In this document: one piece after another, positions 25,685-33,210 of the stretch | How positions within the stretch are numbered: the first letter of the stretch is position 1 | Layout of the letters: every line of letters begins with the position of its first letter | DNA from: Deltaproteobacteria bacterium | GTDB taxonomy: Bacteria > Desulfobacterota > Binatia > Binatales > Binataceae | Direction: 5' to 3' | Length of the DNA stretch: 64,000 nucleotides | Assembly (NCBI GenBank): GCA_021780225.1 | Contig: JAJXZF010000003.1 | Coordinates: forward strand, 32,474-96,473 | Made by a program: the position numbers and the translations under genes | The notes under the pieces: generated by a model | Seen by the model: only the letters and a program-made list of their open reading frames with translations | Told to the model about the DNA's origin: nothing | Database searches by the model: none

Positions 25685-26473
25685 TCAACGCCGCAACCGT
25701 CCCGCCAAATCGACGCGATTGCGAAGCGTCGCCAACTCATCCTCCGAGGGCGGAGGCGTGGTCGGAACGTTCGCCGGAATCTTGAGCTCGAATCCGGTCG
25801 CCCTGCGCACGTCTTCGGGCGTTACTCCCGGATGCACCGACGCGAGCCGCATCCGGCGCGTGTCATCGTCGAAGTCGAAAACGCACATCGGCGTGACGCA
25901 CAGTTTCGGACCGCCGCCGGGGATGCCCAATTTCGCGCGCGCGTTCGCGCCGCCGCGGCCATAACCGAAGGCGCTGATAAAGTCGCATCTCTCGACCAGC
26001 AGGCGCGGATTATGATTGTTCAACACGATGTAATAACGGCCGACGTGCGTGCTTAATGTCGGCGTGCCGACCGAGCCGGGGCCGCGGAACTTAAGCTTGC
26101 GGTAATCCCCGCCAACGCCGATCAGGTTGGTATTGCCGTAGGCGTCGACCTGCACGCCGCCGATAAAGAAGACGTGGTTGCTCCAGTCTTTCACGCGGTC
26201 GAAGCGATGGCCGGTGTCGCTGTACGATTCGGCCCATCGCACCACGCGCCGGTCCCATCCGTAGGCCGGCATCGGAATGGTTTCAAGATGCGCGACGTTC
26301 ATGCGCGCGCCCAGAAACACAAGATCCATATTCGGGCCGTGCCGCAGATGCGCCAGCCGTACCGCCGCCTCCGGTACCGGCGACGCGACGCCCACGCGCA
26401 GCACTTCGCCGTCGTTGAGCTGGCGCGCGAGAAAAACGGTCATCAGTTCCGGGATTGAGTATCCTTCGTTCAT
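25685..26473 (-). CDS. Class I CoA-transferase beta subunit (IpdB/GctB-like)
   Basis: A 262-residue subunit of the glutaconate CoA-transferase superfamily. Markers are DGEVLRVGVASPVPEAAVRLAHLRHGPN near 21-48, HVFFIGGVQVDAYGNTNLIGVGGDY near 101-125, the GGGP turn (GIPGGGPKLCVTPMCVFDF) and SVHPGVTPEDVRRATGF near the C-terminus. In IpdAB-type enzymes this pair does not transfer CoA but opens a ring by retro-Claisen hydrolysis in steroid degradation. The partner alpha subunit is at 27188-28066, separated by a membrane-protein gene on the same strand. Sequence alone cannot decide transferase or hydrolase. Confidence 0.87.
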   Translation of the reverse strand: MNEGYSIPELMTVFLARQLNDGEVLRVGVASPVPEAAVRLAHLRHGPNMDLVFLGARMNVAHLETIPMPAYGWDRRVVRWAESYSDTGHRFDRVKDWSNHVFFIGGVQVDAYGNTNLIGVGGDYRKLKFRGPGSVGTPTLSTHVGRYYIVLNNHNPRLLVERCDFISAFGYGRGGANARAKLGIPGGGPKLCVTPMCVFDFDDDTRRMRLASVHPGVTPEDVRRATGFELKIPANVPTTPPPSEDELATLRNRVDLAGRLRR

Positions 26474-26488
26474 CTTGAAATCCCCGGG

Positions 26489-27136
26489 CTAAAGCGGGTT
26501 GAGATGCCGTGACGCCTCGGCCGCGGAAGCCGCGGCCGAGGCGAATTGCGCTTCGAACCGCTTCGGATAGAGCCTGCTGAAGACGATGCCCGCGATAAAA
26601 ATCGCCATCGGAATAAGCAGGCCGAACAAGACCAGCCGGCCGGTAAGAAAAGCCGCGACGCCGAACAGCGTATTCACGGTTAGAATTCCGCACCAGAGCA
26701 AAGTCAGAAAAACGTTGAGCCGCTTGAACAACGGATGGTCCCAGATTTCGGGCGGCGCCTGCTCCTGCGCATACTGAAGCGTGAACGGCCATCCGGCCAC
26801 CAGCGTAAGCCACGCCACAACCGCGAAAACGCCCCAGATCATGAAGATGTTGTAGCGTATAAACAGCCACGGACCGGCGAGCGCCGCGACGATCGCCGCG
26901 AATGCGAAAAACGCCGCCGACACGCAATCCATCAGCTTCACCGCGTCCCTGCCGTATTCATGCGCGAGAATCGCCGCGAAGACCGCAAGCCCGGCGATCG
27001 CGCCGCCGGTCCAATAGCCGCGGATGCTCAGCGCCCAGTACGCGAGCCATCCGATTGCGCCGAAATTGGTCGCGATGCTGCCGCGCCTGGGCGAACCGGC
27101 GGAGTCAGGCGCCGGCGCTGAATTACGTTTTTCCAC
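26489..27136 (-). CDS. Integral membrane protein between CoA-transferase subunits
   Basis: A 215-residue protein with about six hydrophobic segments: near 25-45, 45-60, 70-90, 92-118, 138-160 and 165-187. A central cytoplasmic loop (QEQAPPEIWDHPLFKRLN) and an Ala-rich C-terminal tail are visible. No family is recognised; it has a faint look of septation-protein-A-like membrane proteins. Spacing is 15 bp to the beta subunit and 51 bp from the alpha subunit, so all three are probably one transcript. A role in substrate uptake or sensing for the same pathway is conceivable but unproven. Confidence 0.7.
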   Translation of the reverse strand: MEKRNSAPAPDSAGSPRRGSIATNFGAIGWLAYWALSIRGYWTGGAIAGLAVFAAILAHEYGRDAVKLMDCVSAAFFAFAAIVAALAGPWLFIRYNIFMIWGVFAVVAWLTLVAGWPFTLQYAQEQAPPEIWDHPLFKRLNVFLTLLWCGILTVNTLFGVAAFLTGRLVLFGLLIPMAIFIAGIVFSRLYPKRFEAQFASAAASAAEASRHLNPL

Positions 27137-27187
27137 AAATAGTCAAATCATCCTTTCATTGACTATTCCCGAGCCTCGGAGGCCGAA

Positions 27188-28066
27188 TTAGTATTCGTGC
27201 AAGGCAAGCAGGCGCTTGATTCCGATTCGTTCGAGATAATCGCCGTGGGTCGCCGGCCCGCGGCAATAACGGTCAAGGAATCCGTCGAGCGCTTCGCGAT
27301 CGCCGGCCGCTGCGCTTTGTGCGGCGTCGGCATACTCCTTCAAATGCTCGTTGTCCTGCACGTGGAAGCCGCGCGAATAAAACGGATGGGCGCCGAAGGG
27401 CGCGCGTACGATCGCGTCCGCCGCGGCGATCGTCGTGGCCCACGGATTCGCGCGAATCTCCTCGTTCGCGACAATCTGCTCGACCTGCACGATCGTGCGA
27501 TCGGCCGCGCGATACATGAACAGATCGATCCATCCCGGTCCGCCCAGATGGCGCACATTGCCGTAGGCGTCGGCGTGCGCGGCGTGGAGAATCGTCACGT
27601 CCGGCTTGATCGGCGGCACGGCGATCAGCGTCTCGCCGCGAATCGGATCGGTGAAAACCTTGAGGTCCGGATTAACCTCCGGCAACGACGTGCCGGCCGC
27701 TCCGCGCCACGGCAGGAACGGCAGGGCCTGCGCGGCGGCCTGCAAGCCCGCGCACAGGATTCCCTCTTCGCATTCCCACACTTCGATTTCGCCGCGCTCC
27801 GCCGCGCGCCGGAACATCGGCGTCACCGGATAGCCGAAGCCGCCGCCCGCGTAGTAGCTGACGACCTTGCGGACGCATCCGGCGGCGATCAGCAGGTCCA
27901 GCGAGAAGCCGGCGTCGGCCACGGTCAGGTCTTTGACTCCCCGGCGGATAATCTGCCGCACCAGCGCCATCGGCGTGGGCTGGCCGATCGCGATTGTCAT
28001 TCCATTTTCGATCCAGCCGCCCGCCGCGACCTCGTCGATAATGCGCTCCCGCCGCCGCGTGTTCAT
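27188..28066 (-). CDS. Class I CoA-transferase alpha subunit (IpdA/GctA-like)
   Basis: A 292-residue subunit. [28 protein letters not shown] near 16-43 is the conserved CoA-transferase opening. [41 protein letters not shown] near 71-111 contains Glu98-Cys-Glu-Glu101, close to the position of the Glu105 that I recall as catalytic in Ipd[22 protein letters not shown] follows near 155-175. Total length fits IpdA (about 290). First gene of the leftward unit alpha, membrane protein, beta. Divergent from the crotonase at 28236, sharing a 169-bp promoter region. Confidence 0.88.
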   Translation of the reverse strand: MNTRRRERIIDEVAAGGWIENGMTIAIGQPTPMALVRQIIRRGVKDLTVADAGFSLDLLIAAGCVRKVVSYYAGGGFGYPVTPMFRRAAERGEIEVWECEEGILCAGLQAAAQALPFLPWRGAAGTSLPEVNPDLKVFTDPIRGETLIAVPPIKPDVTILHAAHADAYGNVRHLGGPGWIDLFMYRAADRTIVQVEQIVANEEIRANPWATTIAAADAIVRAPFGAHPFYSRGFHVQDNEHLKEYADAAQSAAAGDREALDGFLDRYCRGPATHGDYLERIGIKRLLALHEY

Positions 28067-28235
28067 CGCCGCCGCCTTTCAATTGAACTCAGCAAGCCCG
28101 AAAATTCGCCCCAGTTTGAGCCGAAACCGCGCGCGGCGGCAAGCGCAAATCGAGTCCGGTTCGCGCGCTTGGAGATTTCGCGGCGGCGTTAGTAAACTCG
28201 CGCCCACGGACATTTCGCGAAGGGAGCAGGCGGAC

Positions 28236-29048
28236 ATGGCGCTCTACAAGTTCGAGGATTACGCAAATCGCTACAAGCACATCAAGATGGAGCGGCGCGA
28301 CGGCATCCTGCAGATGACGCTCCATACCAACGATGCGGAAATGAAGTGGGGGATGGGTCCGCATGAGGAATTGTCGTATGCGTTCAACGACGTCGCGCGC
28401 GATCACGACAATCGCTGCGTGATTATCACCGGCACTGGCGACGCCTTTTGCGCCGAAGTGGACGGCGGCCAGGGGCGCGGCGTCAAAATCACCGGCGACG
28501 GCGCGCCGCAGCCGGCCGGCGTCCGTTCCACCACTTGGGACCATATCTACAACGACGCCAAGTATCTGCTGATGAACCACCTCAATATCGAGGTTCCGAT
28601 GATCGCGGCGGTGAACGGCCCGGCGTTGATTCATGCGGAACTGGCCGTGCTGTGCGATATCGTGATCGCGTCGGAAAACGCCGCGTTCCAGGACGCGCCG
28701 CACTTTCCCAACGGAATCGTGCCGGGCGACGGCGTCCATGTCGTCTGGCCGCTCGTGCTCGGACCGAACCGGGGCCGCTATTTTCTTCTGACCGGGCAGC
28801 GGCTGTCGGCGAAGGAGGCGTTCGATCTCGGCGTGGTCAGCGAAGTGATGCCAAAAGATCGGCTGGTGGCGCGCGCGTGGGAGCTGGCGCGGCAAATCAC
28901 GACCAAGCCGACCCTAGCGGTGCGTTACGCGCGCGTCGCGCTGACGCAGCAGCTCAAGAAGCTGATGCTCGACAATCTCGGTTACGGCCTGGCGCTTGAG
29001 GGCCTTGGCGCCGCGCAATCGTGGCCGGGCGCGCGCAAACGGGACTGA
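28236..29048 (+). CDS. 6-Oxocamphor-hydrolase-like crotonase (beta-diketone hydrolase)
   Basis: A 270-residue crotonase. The active-site pattern matches 6-oxocamphor hydrolase. Trp38 and His43 (KWGMGPH) have the spacing of its Trp40 and His45. His133 (ALIHAEL), His156 (DAPHF) and Asp165 (VPGDG) have the spacing of its His122, His145 and Asp154, with a constant offset of 11, residue numbers as I remember them. The Glu pair of ordinary enoyl-CoA hydratases is absent. That family cleaves the C-C bond of bicyclic beta-diketones by retro-Claisen reaction without CoA. The neighbour downstream is a diketocamphane-monooxygenase-like LLM gene, 103 bp away. Confidence 0.83.
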   Translation: MALYKFEDYANRYKHIKMERRDGILQMTLHTNDAEMKWGMGPHEELSYAFNDVARDHDNRCVIITGTGDAFCAEVDGGQGRGVKITGDGAPQPAGVRSTTWDHIYNDAKYLLMNHLNIEVPMIAAVNGPALIHAELAVLCDIVIASENAAFQDAPHFPNGIVPGDGVHVVWPLVLGPNRGRYFLLTGQRLSAKEAFDLGVVSEVMPKDRLVARAWELARQITTKPTLAVRYARVALTQQLKKLMLDNLGYGLALEGLGAAQSWPGARKRD

Positions 29049-29151
29049 ACGGCGCCAGCAGCCGCCGGCGATAGACTGGGATGGCCCTAGTCGTGATAGA
29101 AATGTCGCTGGCGGCGGATGGTCACGGGTCGTCGCGCAAAAGGAGCGGGGA

Positions 29152-30267
29152 ATGAAACTTGGAGTATTCCTGATGCCGTCCCATCCGCCGGAACGCGATT
29201 TCAAGGCCGGCCAGGAATGGGACCTCGAAGTAATTCGCACCGCCGATCGTCTCGGCTACAGCGAGGCGTGGATTGGCGAGCATTTCACTTCGCCGTGGGA
29301 GCCGAATCCGGCGCCGGACCTGTTGATCGCGCAGGCGTTGACGCAAACGAGCCGCATCAAGCTCGCCCCCGGCGCCCATCTGCTGCCCTATCACCATCCG
29401 GCCGAGCTGGCCTGCCGCGTCGCCTTCATGGACCATCTGGCGCAGGGCCGCTACATGCTCGGCATCGGCGCGAGCGGACTGCCCAGCGACTGGCAGCTAT
29501 TCAATGTCGATGGCTACGGCGGCCAGACCCGCGACATGACGCGCGAATCGCTCGATATCATGCTGAAAATCTGGGCCACCGACGGCGGCCTCGAATACAA
29601 CGGCAAGTATTGGAAGGTCAACGTGCCGAATCCGATGCTGCGCACGTTGAAACATCATCTGAAGCCTTTCCAGAAGCCCCATCCGCCGATCGGTATCGCG
29701 GGCTTCAGTCCCAATTCCGATACGCTCAAGCTGGCCGGCGAACGCGGCTTCATTCCGCTCAGCCTCAACCTGAGCACCGCCTATGTCGCGACTCATTGGG
29801 ACGCGGTGGTCGAGGGCGCGCGCCGCACCGGACGCACTCCGGATCGTTCGGAGTGGCGGATCGTGCGCGAAATTTTCGTCGCCGAGACCGACGACGAGGC
29901 CTATCGCGGATGCGTCAAAGGCGCGATGGGCCGCATGATGCGCGAGTATCTGCTGCCGCTGTTCGCCGACTTTCAGTTCACCAAATTTCTCAAGCCCGAC
30001 GAAAATGTTCCGGACTCCGACGTGACGCCCGAGTACTTGGCCGATCACGGATGGCTGGTCGGCTCGCCCCGGACGGTCACGCGCAAGCTCGGCGAGATGT
30101 ACGAGGAACTGGGCGGTTTCGGCACGCTGCTGCTGTTCGGCTTCGACTACGCCGACGATCCGGCGCCGTGGCTGAAATCGATGCGGCTGCTGGCCGAGGA
30201 AGTTCTGCCGCATTTTCAGGATCGGCGGTCGAATGGCGCCGTCGCGGCGGCGGCCCGGGCCGGCTGA
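29152..30267 (+). CDS. LLM flavin monooxygenase, diketocamphane/limonene-monooxygenase-like
   Basis: A 371-residue luciferase-like protein. Start ATG 29152 has AAAGGAG eight bases upstream. Segments SEAWIGEHFTSPWEPNPAPD (about 37-56), KLAPGAHLLPYHHPAELA (about 70-87), GFSPNSDTLKLAGERGFIPLS near 183-203 and YLADHGWLVGSPRTVTRKL near 296-314 match, by eye, type II Baeyer-Villiger enzymes such as 2,5-diketocamphane 1,2-monooxygenase. Those use FMNH2 and O2 to lactonise bicyclic ketones. The related limonene or alkanal branches cannot be excluded. Same strand as the 6-oxocamphor-hydrolase-like gene; a terminator follows. Confidence 0.83.
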   Translation: MKLGVFLMPSHPPERDFKAGQEWDLEVIRTADRLGYSEAWIGEHFTSPWEPNPAPDLLIAQALTQTSRIKLAPGAHLLPYHHPAELACRVAFMDHLAQGRYMLGIGASGLPSDWQLFNVDGYGGQTRDMTRESLDIMLKIWATDGGLEYNGKYWKVNVPNPMLRTLKHHLKPFQKPHPPIGIAGFSPNSDTLKLAGERGFIPLSLNLSTAYVATHWDAVVEGARRTGRTPDRSEWRIVREIFVAETDDEAYRGCVKGAMGRMMREYLLPLFADFQFTKFLKPDENVPDSDVTPEYLADHGWLVGSPRTVTRKLGEMYEELGGFGTLLLFGFDYADDPAPWLKSMRLLAEEVLPHFQDRRSNGAVAAAARAG

Positions 30268-30281
30268 AGCGGACTTGGCAC

Positions 30282-30319
30282 GACGCGATCGTCGCCGCGC
30301 GCCGATCGCGTCATTTTTT
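30282..30319 (+). terminator. Intrinsic terminator after LLM monooxygenase
   Basis: Stem GACGCGATCG / CGATCGCGTC (30282-30291 and 30303-30312), 11-nt loop, then ATTTTTT. It separates the 28236-30267 unit from the thiolase-like/DUF35 pair on the same strand. Confidence 0.75.
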
Positions 30320-30366
30320 AATCTCGATTTTTTCGATTGATCCCACACGGCAACCATGAGGTGTCG

Positions 30367-31539
30367 ATGAACGAATATACCGTCAATGACAGGGTCGCGA
30401 TTATCGGCGTCGGCGAAACGACCTATTACAAGCGCGGACAGGCGCCCGTTCCGGAATTCCGCCTCGCCTGCGAAGCGATTATCAAGGCCGCCGACGACGC
30501 CGGAATCGACGTCCGCGATATCGACGGAATCTCCGGCTACGCCGACGACCGCAATGAGGCGTCGCGGCTGGCGACCGCGCTCGGACTGAAACATCTCGGT
30601 TTCGCCGGGATGGTCTGGGGCGGCGGCGGAGGCGGCGGCTCAGGCGCGGTCGGCAACGCGGCGGCGGCGGTCGCGGCCGGGTACAGCAAGTATTGCGTGG
30701 TTTTCCGCGCGCTGGCGCAGGGCCAGTTCGGACGTTTCGGCCAGGCGCCGGTGACCAATCACGTCTCCGGAACGGCGGCTTATACCGCTCCCTACGGACT
30801 CTACGTGCCGGCGCAATGGGTCGCCCTGCGCACCCGCCGCTTCATGCATCAGTACGGCATCAATCAGGAGCCGCTGGCCGCGGTCGCGATGGCCGACTAC
30901 TACCACGCGCAATTCAATCCGCGCGCCGTGATGTACGGACGGCCGCTCACGCGCGAGCAATACGACAAGTCGCGATGGATCGTCGAGCCGTTCCATCTCT
31001 ACGACTGCTGCATGGAGAACGACGGCTCGGCGGCGCTGATTCTGACCACCGCGGATCGTGCGAAAGACGCGCGCAAAAAGCCAGCTTACATTATGGCCGC
31101 CGCGCAAGGCTCGAATTATCGCCACAACGCGACCGTCGAAAATTCGTCCGACTACGCCTCGTCGAACTTCAAGACGCTGGGACCGCGCCTGTTCGAGATG
31201 GCGGGCATCGAGCCCAAGGACGTCGATTGCGCGCAAATCTACGAGCATTTCAGCGGCGCGGTCATGATCAGCCTGGTCGAGCACGGCTTCTGCAAGCCCG
31301 AAGAGATCATGGAGTTCGTCACCTTCGAGAATATCACCGCGCCCAAGGGCAAACTGCCGATCAACACCAGCGGCGGCAATATCGCCGAGTGCTACATGCA
31401 CGGACTGGAGCTGGTGACCGAAGCGGTGCGCCAGGTGCGCGGCGATTCGACCTGCCAGGTTCCCGATGCGAAAATCGCGCTCGTGGCTTCGGGTCCAATG
31501 GTTTCGCCGGTCAGCGACCTGATCGTTCACAGCAAATAA
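30367..31539 (+). CDS. Thiolase-fold lipid-transfer protein, Ltp2-like steroid side-chain aldolase
   Basis: A 390-residue SCP2/thiolase-fold protein. The nucleophilic Cys of true thiolases is missing: the loop is a long Gly run followed by SGAVGNAA (near 78-95). Tyr292 (CAQIYEHF) and Tyr343 (NTSGGNIAECYMHG, 333-346) lie close to the two active-site tyrosines (294 and 344, from memory) of Ltp2 aldolase. That points to retro-aldol cleavage of a hydroxyacyl-CoA side chain rather than thiolysis. ATG 30367 is preferred to the frame start at 30337. The DUF35 partner follows 25 bp downstream. Confidence 0.85.
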   Translation: MNEYTVNDRVAIIGVGETTYYKRGQAPVPEFRLACEAIIKAADDAGIDVRDIDGISGYADDRNEASRLATALGLKHLGFAGMVWGGGGGGGSGAVGNAAAAVAAGYSKYCVVFRALAQGQFGRFGQAPVTNHVSGTAAYTAPYGLYVPAQWVALRTRRFMHQYGINQEPLAAVAMADYYHAQFNPRAVMYGRPLTREQYDKSRWIVEPFHLYDCCMENDGSAALILTTADRAKDARKKPAYIMAAAQGSNYRHNATVENSSDYASSNFKTLGPRLFEMAGIEPKDVDCAQIYEHFSGAVMISLVEHGFCKPEEIMEFVTFENITAPKGKLPINTSGGNIAECYMHGLELVTEAVRQVRGDSTCQVPDAKIALVASGPMVSPVSDLIVHSK

Positions 31540-31564
31540 TCGCAGCGAACTCAGAGGATTATCG

Positions 31565-32005
31565 ATGTCCGCCGAAAAGAAGTTTTATCTGCCCGAAGGC
31601 CTGCCCACGCCGCGTCCCGCCCGCACCGGAATCGACAAGGAATTCTGGGAGGCGACGCGCCGCCACGAGCTGGTTGTGCAGCAGTGCAATGCGTGCAAGG
31701 CCTGCCAATGGGGGCCGGAACTGATCTGCCACAAATGCCACTCCTTCGACCTCGGATGGCGCAAGGTGTCAGGCAGGGGACGGCTCTATAGCTGGGTGCG
31801 ATGCTGGAATCCGGTGCATCCGGCGCTCAAGGAGGCCTGTCCATATATTGTCGCCGTCGTCGAACTGCCCGACGCCGGGAACGTCCGGATGGTCGGCAAT
31901 CTGCTCGGCGATCCGATGCAGAATCCGCCGTTCGACTCGCCGGTCGAGGCGGTCTTCGAGGATCATCCCGAAGCGACTCTCGTGCAATGGAAAGTCGCCG
32001 GTTGA
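31565..32005 (+). CDS. OB-fold DUF35 zinc-ribbon partner of thiolase/aldolase
   Basis: A 146-residue protein. An N-terminal helix (DKEFWEATRRHELVVQQ) precedes a zinc ribbon with Cys41-x2-Cys44 and Cys55-x2-Cys58 (CNACKACQWGPELICHKC). An OB fold with VSGRGRLYSWVRCWNPVHPA and PYIVAVVELPD follows. Such proteins form obligate complexes with thiolase-fold enzymes; in steroid side-chain cleavage the ChsH2 DUF35 domain binds the Ltp2 aldolase. Immediately downstream of the thiolase-fold gene, with GAGG before the ATG, so a complex is likely. Ends in a strong terminator. Confidence 0.88.
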   Translation: MSAEKKFYLPEGLPTPRPARTGIDKEFWEATRRHELVVQQCNACKACQWGPELICHKCHSFDLGWRKVSGRGRLYSWVRCWNPVHPALKEACPYIVAVVELPDAGNVRMVGNLLGDPMQNPPFDSPVEAVFEDHPEATLVQWKVAG

Positions 32006-32051
32006 AATGGGGTTACGCCTCGCATAGCGCGAAATAGACTGTTGGATTGCG

Positions 32052-32092
32052 GCCCGCCGCTCCAATTCAAGTTGGAGCGGCGGGCATTTTTT
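32052..32092 (+). terminator. Strong intrinsic terminator after DUF35 gene
   Basis: A 14-bp perfect stem GCCCGCCGCTCCAA / TTGGAGCGGCGGGC with a 6-nt loop, followed by ATTTTTT. It ends the thiolase-like/DUF35 operon and faces the leftward exported protein. Confidence 0.85.
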
Positions 32093-32111
32093 GCTCACGA
32101 ATAAGAGAGCT

Positions 32112-32813
32112 TTACGGAAGGCATTGATTGATCTTGGGGACGCTTCCGTAAAGCGCGCGGGTTAATGCTTTCGGCGTTCCGGTCGGCGCTCCGACATATA
32201 TTTGCGAGCCGGTTTTCTTGTTGGCTACGAGGCGGCTGCAGTTTTTGAAAAATGATTTCTGACAAGGGTACGGCCCGACAATTTGATAACCGAGCGTCGC
32301 AGTGGACGGATTCGCCACAGTGATCGGGCATGAACAGATTATCTGACTATCGCTTAACGGTTGGCTAAAGCCGGGGAAGGTCACGCCCTCGGTGCTGGCG
32401 AAACAGAGACCGCCGTCGCACTGCGCGTAAGCGCCCGTGGACGACTGGCCGGGGCAAGTGTAAAGCGCTTGATCGCCATTCGGCGCCACAACCGAATCGG
32501 GCAGACTGTAAGTGCTCACCATGTACCCGTTGCTGACGCCCTGTGCGTTGACGGTGCAGACGTTCTGTCCGTTGTCGAAAGAATCGGCGAGGCTGATGCT
32601 GTCGCCGTTTTCGATATTACAGCTACAGTATGAAACGCCGTCCATCACGAAACAGCTCGCGGTGGCGCACAAGGCGTAAGTTTGCCCGCTACAAATAATG
32701 AATTTTGAAGATGATTTGGCTGAAATGTTCGCGGCCTGCGCTGTGTTTCCGATTGCGATCATCAAGACGAAGGCGGCGATAATGATCGGCGCGAAAATCC
32801 ACTTATTCTTCAT
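32112..32813 (-). CDS. Cys-rich exported protein with duplicated Cys module
   Basis: A 233-residue protein with a clear signal peptide (APIIIAAFVLMIAIGNTAQA, cleaved near 27). The mature part has about fourteen cysteines in two similar units. Unit 1 near 40-70 runs C-S-G-Q ... ALCATASCF ... YCSCNI. Unit 2 near 118-168 runs C-P-G-Q ... AQCDGGLCF ... IICSCPI. A conserved C-x-GQ, CF and CSC frame is shared. It probably folds by disulfides outside the cytoplasm. It is less GC-rich than its neighbours and matches no family I know. Stand-alone gene. Confidence 0.65.
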   Translation of the reverse strand: MKNKWIFAPIIIAAFVLMIAIGNTAQAANISAKSSSKFIICSGQTYALCATASCFVMDGVSYCSCNIENGDSISLADSFDNGQNVCTVNAQGVSNGYMVSTYSLPDSVVAPNGDQALYTCPGQSSTGAYAQCDGGLCFASTEGVTFPGFSQPLSDSQIICSCPITVANPSTATLGYQIVGPYPCQKSFFKNCSRLVANKKTGSQIYVGAPTGTPKALTRALYGSVPKINQCLP

Positions 32814-33210
32814 TTTAACACTCGCCGGTTGAGGATTTCGAGATACGAGGTGATTCCGGCGGCTCGTGCGGCAGTGGTGCGCAAACCCTATGCCGAGCCA
32901 ATCAGGTCCGGAGAGCGTCAGTGCGTCAAATTTTACGGACAGCCTAATTGAATGGAATCATCACGATGACGCGAGGTTCCGCGAAATGATAAGCATGCGC
33001 AACAACGAGCGGTGGTTTCGTATGGTCGCTAAATTAAGTCGTTGTCGCTCAGCGTTGTGAGAAAGCGATGCGGCTGTTGTCGCGCCCTCGATCGGCCGGT
33101 TGCTTCGCTTCCTGCCGACGCAATGACCAACCGGCGCCGACGCGTGGCAGGATTTTGCCGGACGGGATGCGACAGTGCCGTCGCGGCGCCCGCCAACGAT
33201 GCGAGAATGG
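32814..33210. other. Intergenic, no supported gene
   Basis: 397 bp between the start of the Cys-rich protein and the stop of the EtfD-like gene, both leftward. The left half is AT-richer and must hold the Cys-rich gene promoter. A 64-codon frame at 32866-33060 has no family features. CCGGTTG at about 33097 and CAACCGG near 33128 can pair over a long loop, but no U-tract follows. Confidence 0.4.
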
